Positions 12,303-24,200 of a stretch of DNA of 64,000 bases are shown piece by piece. This DNA comes from Mansonella perstans (Eukaryota > Nematoda > Chromadorea > Rhabditida > Onchocercidae): the NCBI GenBank assembly GCA_037074765.1, contig JBAMDO010000048.1:310001-374000 (forward strand). Direction: 5' to 3'. The translations under genes and the position numbers were made by a program. The notes under the pieces are model-generated. The model had not been told where the DNA came from. It saw nothing but the letters and a program-made list of their open reading frames with translations, and ran no database searches. Every line of letters starts with the position of its first letter. Position 1 is the stretch's first letter.

Positions 12303-14854
12303 TTACACAATCTGATAAGCAGCAACTTCTTGGAAAATAAAAATCAACCTATAGTAACCGTTCTATAGTAACCTTTAGGTGCTATATCATGGAAGTTAAA
12401 ATTCTTTGGTTTGTGATCAATCAGTCCTCGAACATGCAGGACACTAATGATACGGTCAGCACCCGAGAAAATAATGTTTGGCCATTTTGTTTGAAGATTA
12501 TCGAACTAGAATTAGAAATTTTAAAAAAATCTGCAAATGTTGAAGTTTCAATAATTAAGTATTTACATCGCAAAGCTCCCTTTACAAGAACTAAAATCGG
12601 TCCACTCAAACATTTAAACAAACACAATTAAAGTTCTCCATTCTCAATTTTTTTTTTTTTTAAATGCATAAAAAGCAACAAATAATTTAAAGTTGACGAA
12701 GAATTACAACAAAGTAAATACCGAAAAGCGCTGGAAAGATCGACACATTATTTCGATTGGCTTTTTTGGTGGTTCTGGCCTGCAATCGAGTTGTATTTCT
12801 CTTTACAACATATTTGCTTCAAAATTTGTTGTTTTGGAATACTTTTCAAACTCTTTTAAGTAAATAAAAAAGATTCTTACACGACTGAACCGCGAATTGC
12901 AACATTAGTGCCATCGATATGAAAAATAGGAGTTGGTTCATCAATGGATCCTTCGAATTTTGACATAGATGCAATTGTATCCTGCAGTATTGGAAGGAAC
13001 GGCTGTTTACGATACTGGCGAACATAGTCTGAAATATTCAAGAAGTCGATTATATAAAATAGAATAAAAGCGTAAACATGACCTCTCATTGGGTATCAGA
13101 AGGTGAGGTTGTACAGGTACCTCAGAAATGAATAGTACGCTAAGGAGATGTAGCAAAAGGAAAAGAAGAGAGAAAAGCAGTAGTACATTGGAACCATTCT
13201 GTTTATTTAGAAAGTGACACTTTCATTTTAAATCTTCGCCAAAAATTTTTCTTTTTTATTTCTTAATACGGCATTTGATTTGTAGTCTTGTAATTATTCA
13301 CAAAATTCCCTATGACAGATCAACTAATTACTTCCTTGCCAATGGTCATGAGTGCGGATTTGTCCAATTGTTGAAGGTTCTGCTAAATCAACATGCTGTC
13401 GCAATAGAATACGCTTTGCACCAAATTCACACACTGCTATTTGTCGATAATCCATGCTTGCTCTTAAATACCAGATTTCAAAAATTTTTAAATCTGATTC
13501 ATTTTCAGTTTCTAAATTTTGAGCTGATGCTTGAAGAAAAAAGATAACTTACAATTGAAATTATTGATGAAGTTTAACTGTTTTGAAATAAAATTCTCAA
13601 CAATGTCAGAAATAAATAAAAGAACAAAGAAGTGTGTCTTTTTATAGGGAATTTTTGAAATTTATAAATACTTATTAAAAGAACATTTTTGTACAATTTT
13701 CTTCAACATTTCGTATTTGTAGCTGCACTTGAACTTTATTTTAGAACTTCTGAAGTATGATTTACCGGCCAGTTAAAATGTCCAGAGCTCCTTGAAGGTA
13801 GGTTTTAGAAGGGCGTGCATCGCCGAAAGGCACTTCCTCGATGATTATCAAATCTCCTATGCGTTCGATGTTAAAGCGATAAAAGCGGCGCTCATTGTCG
13901 ACAAATCTACAAACAGTATTTTAAAATTTTCAAAAAAAAAGAAGTATCGCAATGTCTCTGATATGATTTAAAGAATCATCAATGTATAGAGAAAAACTTT
14001 GTCTGAGATAGTATTTCCCTAAATAATGCTTCTATGGCATCTCTTCTATGGCCAGACTTGACGAATTTGTTGTTAACGCTAAGGTATTTACAACGTAAAA
14101 GAATAGAAGGATAGCAGATCGCACAGAAGTAGGTGAGGAAAACAGTCTAGAATTATTCATGGGGTAGTTTCCACAACTTACGAAGTACTGTCTAAAGAAA
14201 TACCGCGAATTTTTATAAAACTCTAAGAAAAATGAAATTTGAATTTCCAGCTATAAAATGAGGTACTAAAACACAGAGAAAGGTAGGCAACACAATTCAA
14301 GTAGTTACCTACAAAGCATCGCAAGGAAAGTCTTAGTAGTAACAACATCAAATTTCAAATTCGGACGCAAATAACGAGTTAATGCAATTGGAACTTCCAT
14401 AGAATAGTCCGCTTCTACTGCTGTACCTTTTGTTCGTCGACGGTGTTCTAACTTGCAAATGTCTCCTTTGAAATTTGGTTCATCCTCATCTACAATATCT
14501 ATGAATTCAGTCAAAAGAGCAATAGACAATCTAATTTTAAGGTGACCAGTTATTTTGGAAATTATTAAAAATCAAATCCTGCAAGATATTCCATCAATTA
14601 TTGCTTCAATGAGAAAAAAGCAAGCCTTCAATGATCGGTGCGATTCCATTTAGCTGCACAATTTTTTTTCTATTGTAACTATTATGCAGCAAAGAGTAGT
14701 CGAAAAGAGATTCCACTTTAAAATTTCTTAAGGTATCCAATCGTTCCTTGGTAGATACAAGGGTAGGATAGTTTCGAGAAAATGAAATTAGCGGGTTCCA
14801 ACGATCAACATCTTGAAACATATGATGACGATCTGATGATGTAAATCGACTCAT
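12303..14854 (-). CDS. DXO/Rai1-like decapping-family protein, altered active site, about 398 aa
   Basis: Minus-strand gene. Exons in order: 14854-14622, 14530-14309, 13906-13766, 13722-13685, 13529-13332, 13028-12881, 12779-12722, 12505-12373, 12328-12303. The joined length is close to human DXO (396 aa from memory). Collinear family landmarks: a DVVTTKTFLAMLC...IIIEEVP block matching the 'VTWRG-LTK...LYLSEV' region; GRYKYE (residues 198-203) for GYKFE; FHIDG (313-317) where GEVDC is expected; PIEIMC (334-339) where VELKT is expected; and NIIFSGADRIISVLHVRG for the QSFL-G-P-VV-GFR block. Family members remove or degrade non-canonical 5' caps using acidic residues plus the ELK lysine. Here the Glu of GEVD is His and the ELK lysine is Met, so activity is doubtful. 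Intron 1 has no GT donor at the needed place (GC used). The 38-nt exon 4 and the short last exon are the weakest joins. Confidence 0.6.
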
Positions 14855-15326
14855 GATTGAAGTTCCTTCCGAAATGAGACAACCGAACCGAAGAAATGAA
14901 AGCAAATTGATGCGACTGGATCGTTTCTCTTACAACGTGCTTATTTCTAACTTTTTGGTGAATTTCTTGAAAACTGAACAGTAATTTAAATATGCAAAAA
15001 ACGACCAATGTATTCAGTGGCAATCGACATAACAATCGATTTAGGCCTACATGCAAATTATAAGATGTAAAATTATAAAATTAATATTATAAAAAAGCGT
15101 ATTACAAAATGTAAATATCTCCAATACTGCAATTTTATTGTCAGGAATACCACAAGTTTGGTACAGTCGATTCATTCTAATTGGGTTAGATTAATGATGT
15201 CAAAATTAATTTAACTTTCAAAACTATTAAATTTTATTGTCAAAACTATTTAACTTTTTTTTTTCTGCATGTCTTTTTTGTTTGTTTGCAGTTTGCGGAA
15301 ATATATCTCATCGTGCTTCATCATTA

Positions 15327-15473
15327 ATGTATGTAGAATCAGAAGAATTAAATCAATTATATGATCCATCGAAATCCATCACAAATACGCCAGAAGCTAG
15401 AGATACACAATATACGTTGTCAGCTAATCCTCGCGGTGTTCCGAATTTGCAGTTCTCCTATCAACAATGTTAG
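15327..15473 (+). CDS. Doubtful small ORF, 48 aa, after a splice-acceptor-like site
   Basis: A TTTGTTTGTTTGCAG site ends at about 15291 and is followed by an open frame to TAG at 15473. The first in-frame ATG is at 15327 (MYVESEELNQ...). Read from the acceptor, the frame is open for about 60 codons with no low-complexity bias, so it looks like a real exon. It could be a very small trans-spliced gene, or a terminal exon whose upstream exons I could not find. No domain recognised. It lies 470 bases from the divergent DXO-like start and 710 bases before the casein kinase start. Confidence 0.28.
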   Translation: MYVESEELNQLYDPSKSITNTPEARDTQYTLSANPRGVPNLQFSYQQC

Positions 15474-16183
15474 GAGATTGTAAAAGGCTCTAATTAGGCT
15501 CTAATAAATTTAAGGTTTCCTCAAGTACAATTAATACGTATAGGAAAGAAACCAAAATTGAGTAAGTGAAAATTTAATATGTAACATTTCGATTATATGA
15601 TACTAATTATAGCAATATCTCTAATCGTTTCATATAGATATCGAATGTTTCTTTATTATCATCTATTTAATGCAATGGCTTCTCCTGAAGAAATTATCTT
15701 CAATTACGGGGCTTCAATTTTTTCGATAAATAACTGCGCAATTGTCCGAACTAAGCAACCAATAACAAATTTTTCATAAGCCACATTGTCAAAGGTGTTC
15801 ATTTGGTTTGCATTGGTTTGACAATGTAACGGAGGGTGTGTTGTTTATATGATGTCATTCGTATGGGTTGACCTATAGTTTCTATCGGGAATTGATGATG
15901 TCGTTGTTTTGACATGTGATTTTCCAAATGTTTACAATATTTCCGGCAATTTCGACTTAACAATCTTTGTTGTTTCTTTGTTACATCTTTTACGAAATAT
16001 ATGCAATTCTCTCAAATCTCGAAGCTTTAATATCTGAAATTCAAGAAATGGCATGATTCCCATGATTCCTCACTCAGAGAAATATAATCGGGTACAAGAA
16101 GCATTTGTGAATGCAGAATTCAGTATTTTCTTCTGTTATTCTACATTCCTAGTAATACAAATATATATATATTTGCAGTAGTT

Positions 16184-19097
16184 ATGGAGCTTAGGGTTGG
16201 TGGTCGTTTTCGACTTGGTCGCAAAATTGGCAGTGGTTCCTTTGGTGACATTTATTTGGGTAGTGAAATTTATTCAAAACTTTCGTTTTTTACTTAGAAA
16301 ATATTGTAAACTGTATTTATGACTATTACTAGATTTAAATTTAAGAAATACTTGTGGTGAGGAGCATGATTCTGTCCTCTCATGACTTCCTCTATTTAAA
16401 TGATAGAGACGGCACAAGTTAGCAAGTCCTCTTCTCATTTCAATTTAAAAAAAAAAATTTTTTTTAGATTGAGCTATTTATTGTTTTACAGGTCAGAATA
16501 TCGTAACACAAGAGGAGGTAGCAATCAAGTTGGAATGTGTTAAAACCAAACATCCACAGCTGCATATCGAAGCTAGATTGTATAAATTGATGAGTGGAGG
16601 AATAGGTATTCCACAAGTGAGTTTTGTTTGTGGTGCTTATTTGTAACTATGCCGACCCTCTTTGGAGCTATTTGGTAACATAAGGCTTGGCTGGGTATTT
16701 ACTTGAATTTGCGTTAATAATAGCTATATTTGATGAGGGAAGTGCAGTTATATGTACGAAGTTCTCATGTTGCATTTAATTAATTTTGATCGCATAAATT
16801 AGATAATTCAGTTACGGATTTTCAGTTCAGGAAAACGAATATATGAATCTGATAGTACTTTAGTAAGAAGTATGAATTCGTTAGTTTAGAACTGTAATCT
16901 TGAATTTTCAAAAAAAAAAGTTCTCGAAACTGTTAGTATTTATCTCAAAAAAAGGCATTTTTTAGGTGAAATGGTGTGGTTACGAAGGCGAATATAATGT
17001 TATGGTAATGGAACTGCTGGGACCATCTCTGGAAGATTTATTTAATTTTTGCTCACGAAAATTTACTCTAAAAACTGTATTACTGTTAGCTGACCAAATG
17101 GTAGGATTTGTTCATATATTCGAAATTCAGTGTCGTAATTTAATAATCTGTATTTGATAATCATTCAGCAAAAAATTTTCTAATGATCTGGTTTAAATTT
17201 CAAGCTTCATTTTATATTTCTGTTGACTTTTTAGATTTATAAGTTTAGATTTACCGGGAACTTTCTTTATACCTGCAGCTATAAGTGAAGCACCAGGAAG
17301 AGGAACAAATTACATAACGATGCGCTAGGTGGCCACTAGATATACATTGGAGAGTTCTGGTCATTATAGTCTGTGCAAAATGTTTTTTGTTTGTAACAAA
17401 TTTTCTTCTGGACATAATATTTGTGGAACCCATAAGAAAATAGATTATAAACTGATGGAAGTAAATTCCAAATAGAGCATCTTGATATCTAAAACTTTTT
17501 CGAGTTTTGAAACGAATTAATTTTCAGCTGTCGCGCATCGAATATATCCATTCGAGAGATTTTATTCATCGTGATATTAAACCCGATAATTTTTTGATGG
17601 GATTAGGCAAGAAAGGCAATTTAGTTTATGTAAGTATTTTTGCCTTTCCCGCAGATGTCCCGTCATAAAACAGATAGTGGAAAGTTTTAAAGACTGCAAA
17701 TTTTTAGAATATAATTGTAACGCGATTTTATTAAGTCAGAACACTGTAGAATAGTTCTTCCGAAAATTTTAATCACGAAAAAATATTGCCACGTGTCTGC
17801 GGAAATTAGGCAGTTTAAGCCTAATGAATGTGATAAATAAACGAAATATTTCGACATTATTTGAATGCATTTCAGATTATTGATTTTGGACTTGCGAAGA
17901 AATATCGCTGTAGTAGGACACATGCTCATATTCCGTATAGAGAAAATAAGAACCTTACTGGAACGGCAAGATATGCATCCGTTAATACTCATCTTGGAAT
18001 AGGTGTGAATATGAGTCAAATTTAAAAATAAAGCTGACTTTTATTCCATCTCCACCTACTAAAAGAGCAGCTTGATCTGTTATTACTAAATCTACCAAGA
18101 TAGCAGTAATATCAAAGGCAGTTGTTGACGGATGTTTGATGGAAGTAATATAATGGCCTACCTACTTTTATGATTTTTTGTAGAACAGAGTCGAAGGGAT
18201 GATATTGAATCACTCGGGTATGTACTTATGTATTTCAACCGTGGCACTTTGCCCTGGCAAGGTTTGAAAGCAGCAACAAAACGACAGAAATACGATAAGA
18301 TCTCGGAGAAAAAAATGAGTACACCTGTCGAAGAACTTTGTGCAGGATACCCAGGTGTTTTTTTATTCAATTGCCTTACATTTATGCTGATGTGCGTCCA
18401 GTATTTAGGTTTTTCGATAATAACTTGTGATTTGAATTTTTCTAATCTCTCTGCAATGGCCACTTTGCGGCGGAATTTCTGGCATTATTATCTGAAATAA
18501 AATTTATCAGAAACGGAATGTCACATCAAAATTTTGTTTTTTATGATTCTAAATTCAGCGACGGAGTCTAGTAAAATGTGATTTTTTTATATGCATTATT
18601 GTTTTTTTAGAAGTATATCAAATCTCCATTTTCAGAAGCTTTTGCTGCTTATCTGAAGTATTGCAAATGTCTGGGTTTCGAAGAACAACCAGATTATTCG
18701 CACTTGCGTCAACTTTTCCGAAATTTATTCCATCGACAGGGCTTCACCTATGATTATGTTTTCGATTGGAATTTGCTCAAGTAAGAAGTCGAAGACCTAT
18801 ATTTTCATCTGTCCATGTATTAGTACTTCGCAACCTTATTGAAATCGAACTGAATCAAAAATTAGCGTTACATTGCTTATTTGATCTAACGAATAAGATG
18901 CCCGAGAGAAATAATCTCCTGTAACTATTAATTTTATTCAAGAGAAAGAAAACTTAAGATTCAGTCGATTTTTTACATTCGGTATTCTTTCCTGTTTTTT
19001 CCACATTAGAATCATTTTTATTTACAGAACCGCTAAACGTATGCAGCCGTCGCAGGGGCAGCAAATAGCACAGCAAAGAATGACTGTTGAACAGTAG
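16184..19097 (+). CDS. kin-20: Casein kinase 1 delta/epsilon type (kin-20-like), 8 exons, 316 aa
   Basis: Ser/Thr kinase of the CK1 delta/epsilon branch, which acts in timing (PER/LIN-42), Wnt and vesicle signalling. Exons: 16184-16259, 16492-16616, 16966-17100, 17528-17629, 17876-18002, 18184-18354, 18636-18780, 19028-19097. The N-terminus [20 protein letters not shown] is diagnostic for delta/epsilon rather than alpha. Visible: glycine loop GSGSFGD, catalytic Lys38 (VAIKLE), HRDIKPDN (Asp128), DFG (Asp149), the CK1 signature [20 protein letters not shown], and KRQK in the NLS-like segment. After the kinase domain there is only a short Q-rich tail ([16 protein letters not shown]), so the long autoinhibitory tail of vertebrate enzymes is absent in this form. 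The start ATG is five bases after ATATTTGCAG (16171-16178), probably a trans-splice acceptor. Identity is very secure; an alternative longer 3' end is possible. Confidence 0.95.
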
Positions 19098-21222
19098 AGG
19101 TACGTTTACTAGTTTAGGAGCTGAAAGAAGAAATGGATGTATTTGAATTTTTTTCAAAGTATCGTTTAATATGAAGTTGTATTTTGGGAGCGTTGTAAAT
19201 CCAGTTTTATTTAAGATCTGGGAGGAATTCAATGTGAAAGATTGGATAAAGCTAATAACTTTTATGTGTTGGAGATCACAGTCCTTATCGAGAGACTGCT
19301 ATTCCATAATCTTTATCTTTTAAATACTATGTTTTTTTTTAATAAAAATAGATGTATATTTATAAAGTTTTCTAATCTTATGCTACCACTTTTGCAACTT
19401 AACTATATTGAGTATACTTTCAGAATAAGTTACGGGTCAGTTTTGGGTATGCCAGCAAACAGTTACTGATGTATAAAACAAAAAACAAACATATTGTACA
19501 CAGAAGTATTCATGGATTGTGAATAACCTCATCGTCAAGTTATTAATTTTCTGATTATCGATCAACCTCTTCGTCATGATCGTTATTTCACAGTGGCACA
19601 GCAAATCTGAAATTCTTTTTTATCCTGTCTTCCTTTACGCTTAATTTATTGGATTTGAAATCCGAAACATTTTTTTTTATTGGAGCTGAAAGTATTGCTG
19701 GTCTAGAGTTTCTACAAAAAATGGGAGCATTCCAGAGTGGTCAATTGAATAAAGTATAGAAGACAGTCGCGCATTGAATTTTACGGTGTAGTGCTGGAAA
19801 GATTGGCAATGTGATGCAAATTTAGACTTTAGCAAGAGGAAAATTGGAAGACAGTAGTGTGGTTTACATATATTACCGTTTTCTCTAATTTTTAAAACAT
19901 AGTATTATTTATATATTTCTTTGGGAAAAGCTACCACTAACAAAAATACAAAAGATGAATATTTTTGCAAAATTTTATGTAGAATGAACTTAACGGTTGT
20001 TTTGACCCCTAACATACTCCTTTAGATTGATTATAGTTTTTCCAAATTGATTGTGGAAGTTAGTGATTTTATATGCATCACATTTCGATCGGTTTTACTG
20101 TTGGTGCTTGTACTGATTGCTTGATGCAGTGACGAAGTTTACATTCCACATAAACTTTTGCTGGAACTTCGTGTTTGTTGATATACAAATGCATTTATGA
20201 TGCATTTTGTTTTCATATCTTATTCAAATTCTTTAATTTTTTGTTCATTCTTTGTGCGAAATGTGCAGGGAGTAAGAGCAGAAGTTTTTGCAGGCGAGTG
20301 GGAAATAATGTTCGCCGATTCATTTCAACTCTCAATTTTTTGATTGCTTTAAATCTTGACATCATTTTAATCAAATTATAAACGTATCGCGATAACAATC
20401 TGCCTTTTGTTTGAAGGGCCAGTAACGGTGACATTACGGGAATCTGTACACTACATTCGTAGAGGTAATAGTGAGAAATAGTCACATAATAATTGCCTGG
20501 TTTCTTTATTAAGCTGAATGAAGATTAAGGCAAGTGTAGTTTCTGTAGAAATATTAAGTATCAAAATGGGTAGAATTTATTCGATAGTGCAAATTATTGT
20601 TTGAGTATCGCCATTGGTCGAGATGAAGGGTTGGTTCTGTGTAAGCATTCCACATCGGGAAATTCGGACTTAAATTCTATTTGCGCACAGTGCTCAGCAT
20701 GAGGTATAACTTTGATTTTGTTATTGGAACAAGTATGCTGCTTATATATACCTAACCCTAAAAATTATACTGTCTTTTAAAAGTTCGAAGTACGATCACT
20801 TGTGCTCATTCTTCAAACGAGAAGCAGGGAAATTTCGTTTTCTGTTTTCGCTAAATGGTTACGTCGCATTTTATGCTTAATCTAATGTTTGAATTCTCGA
20901 ATTTTCGATTTTTAAATTTTCAGTCGCTTTTTGGGCTTTAAAATACTTATGCATTGGTTGTTATTTTTTTCTTTCTCAAATTTTGGCACCCAATTTCAAC
21001 TTTCCAAATTTTGGAGGATTGTTGGTTTTCTTACATGCCTTGGATGAATGCTTTCGATGAAAACAGTACTTCGGCGTTTATCAAAATCTCCATATTAAAA
21101 ATATTGAATCTACTTATTTTAGGTAGTGTTTTATGAGCTAAGCAGTTGTGACTGAGTTGCATCTTATTTGGTTGTGCAAGGTATCACTGTCTTGCGTTAC
21201 ATGTCAAGTATTTTGATACAGC
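19098..21222. other. Intergenic region, no gene seen
   Basis: About 2.1 kb between the kinase and the DENN gene, both on +. I see no exon with coding character that connects in phase to either neighbour. The left part is kinase 3' UTR; the right part should contain the DENN-gene promoter. Confidence 0.5.
19341..19346 (+). terminator. Possible poly(A) signal, casein kinase gene
   Basis: AATAAA 244 bases after the kinase stop codon, in a T-rich then A-rich context. Confidence 0.35.
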
Positions 21223-24200
21223 ATGTCACGGAATAGGTAAATTTCTTGTTGAAGGTTAAAATATTAATATTTAAATTTTAGTATTTGATTATATTCGTGT
21301 CAGCTTCTGCAGGTTGATTTCCCGAAGAACAAAATTTTCCCAGTTTCTATGCTTTATCTGCATTGACCATCTAAACATGAGGGAAGTACTTTCAGAAAAG
21401 ATGTGGTGACTTTATTCGACGTGTTCTGTGAAGTTGGTGCAACGTTAGATGGTGGAATAGCTGTTATCCTCCAAAAATATCCCGATGATTTCAATCATGA
21501 ACAAACACTGAAGTCTGTAGCACAGTTTAGCTTTCCTTGTGGCGTCGACGAGTTAGTTTTTGGCGGAATTTTCCCTGTTTTATTTACTAAAACTTATTGC
21601 GTTTGTCATTGGTTTAGGATTTGAAAAAAATTGATTTATTAGCAGCATTGTTCTGAGACTTTCCGAAAAAAATGTGGAAAAGTATGGTAATATCTTTTGT
21701 TAGCTTTTTCATCTAAGGAAGTTGAGTTTTTCTTAAAAAGCTTTTCACGTAAACTATTTCATATAAAAAGTTGAGTTTCCAAAGTAGCAAAATTTGAGTA
21801 GCAAGATCATAAAGAGAAAAACTTCGAAGGAATTAAATTTCATTTTCCAAACTGTTTTGATATATCGATATATAAAATACTCAGGATAATATGCTTGGCG
21901 AAATAAAACGGTGGTTTTTGCAGCTATGACACGAAAACGGTACAACTGTTTTCATTTGTCTTAACAGATGAAAAATCGCAATATACGTATGCTTTTTGTC
22001 GACATACTCCTCACAATAATACATGTATTTGCATTCTCAGGTTTCCTTAAAATCTTTCGAGTTTCCGAACGTGGTTATTAATTTGAGTTTTCTTTATAAT
22101 GCAGTACGAGCTCTATTAAATATCATTTTGCTGGTTGCTTAGTTCAATCCGAGATCGATCTCGCGGATTTTAGACATAGCCATGATATGGGGTTTTGTTT
22201 GAAGTAAATGACTTTACTGATTTTTCCGGTGTTTTGTCAATTGCCTTCTCAGAAAGTTTGATACTTGGAAAATTTAAATTAACTTTCAATTATTCTGATT
22301 TTAATGACTAATTAAGTGGAAGTTTTGCAGCGGTCTTCCATGGGCCAACGTTTTCTACAGAATGCTTAATCACATATCAGCAGTGATGAACAACCGACCA
22401 GTATGTGAAGATTTCTACCCTGATAAATCTTTTCATTTCCGAAACGTCTTCGCAGTTGAGATCTAATAAGAATCCATATTAATTGAAAACTCCAAACACT
22501 TCATGCTCTAAATTAAAAATTTTTCAAGACAAGTGAATTGGATTCTTTCCTGACGTGTGCTTACCATACATCTATTCCTGGTCCTGGCGAGAGTTTGCTT
22601 ATCGAATCTAGTCCTGGTGTAAATGTTTGTTTTTATTCATTCCTGTATTAATCCTTTTTATTTGTTTCACTTTCTATGGTAATTTCTGATTACCAAAATT
22701 CAGAATAATAACATGAGCGAATATGAAACCAATATTTTATAATTTCACACTGAAAGTTGTTAAAATTTGAGGTTCTCAGCCACATTGATGTAGTGTTAGA
22801 CTGACCAGGTGTTTTGGAAACTGAAAAAATTAAATGAAAAAATGAGACAAATGTTTTGCAGGAACTTGTACCTCACTCATGTTTGAGAAATACGAGTTTT
22901 CAATCCTTTTTTTGCAGAAGCTACTGGTAGTTGTGCCAGACAGCGCTAGAATTCCCACTCTGAAAGAGGATAAATTTATACTCGAATTTTACAATGCAGT
23001 ATCAGAAGAACAAATGGTCGCATTGTATGCAAGGTATGTCCTCTTTATTTTCAGTTTTAGTGTCTACTTCTATTGACGTTTAAAAGTTTTAGAAATATTT
23101 CTCAGGTGCAAATTTTTTTAATTTGCAGTTTATTGAAGGAGCGGCGTATTTTATTTACTAGTCCAAAATTAAGTCAACTTTCATCTTGTATATTTGCTAC
23201 TGCTGCCCTACTTTATCCAATGCACTGGCAAAACCTTTTCATTCCTGTACTTCCTGTTGGTCTGATTGATATGCTTATGTAAGTTTACTGTTTATCATTT
23301 CGCTTCTTTTAATTTTTCCTTATTTTTAAAAATTGTTCACTGTAAATATAATATACCACCGCTGCTTATTCACACTATGAACATTGCTACGTATGAGGTT
23401 TTCAAAAGACTTTTGCGAAAGTGCTTTTACTTATAACGGTAAGACCGTTAAGACTTCACTTAGAACTGATACTGTCTAACTTATTTTGTTTTTTATTTCA
23501 GGGCGCCAATGCCATATCTTATAGGCGTGCCGAAGAAAATTTTGCAAGTATGTCATTTTATTTAATCATAATTAGAATTTAGAGTTAGTTGATGTAAGGA
23601 AGTGTCATTGCGCCATCCATTATACTTATTTCAAAAATGAAAATATTTTCACGTTTAAAATCTTTTCTGATGACTCTTGTTTTCTTGCAAGGACATCTGT
23701 GTTATATGATATATATGTTTAAATCTATGTAAGTTTCAATTTAGTCTGTGAAGCAGCTTGAGCTGGGCGATGTAATGGTCATCGATTTGGAGGAGCGTAC
23801 ACTGCAATGTACTCATAACGATGTACTTGACTTGCCGGCTGAAGCACTGAGTATCCTTCGACATCATTTACACTCATCTTCCAATACATTCTTTTCTGAT
23901 AGATTAGCTCGTTCTTTTCTCAGGTTAGTTATTTAATGTAATATTTGACATAGTTTAGTTAAGTACCGGTGATCGTGGCATATCAGGTAAATAATAACTG
24001 TTCATTATGATGAAGATCCGGTAATCCGAAAATTCTGCATGATAATTTTATCATTTCTCAAATTATGTTGCAGGACGAATGTTTTTCTTTTCGGTGGTTA
24101 CCATAAAGGATTATCATGTTCATCATGTTCTTTTTCATGGGATCGGCAAAAATTTATCCAGAATCAGAAACCTAGTCTTCAAGCTTATTTGCGATCCCTG

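Noticed and set aside
14805..15056. Minus-strand frame overlapping the start of the DXO-like gene
   Set aside because: Out of frame with the conserved coding block and no splice route joins it; it overlaps the true first exon.
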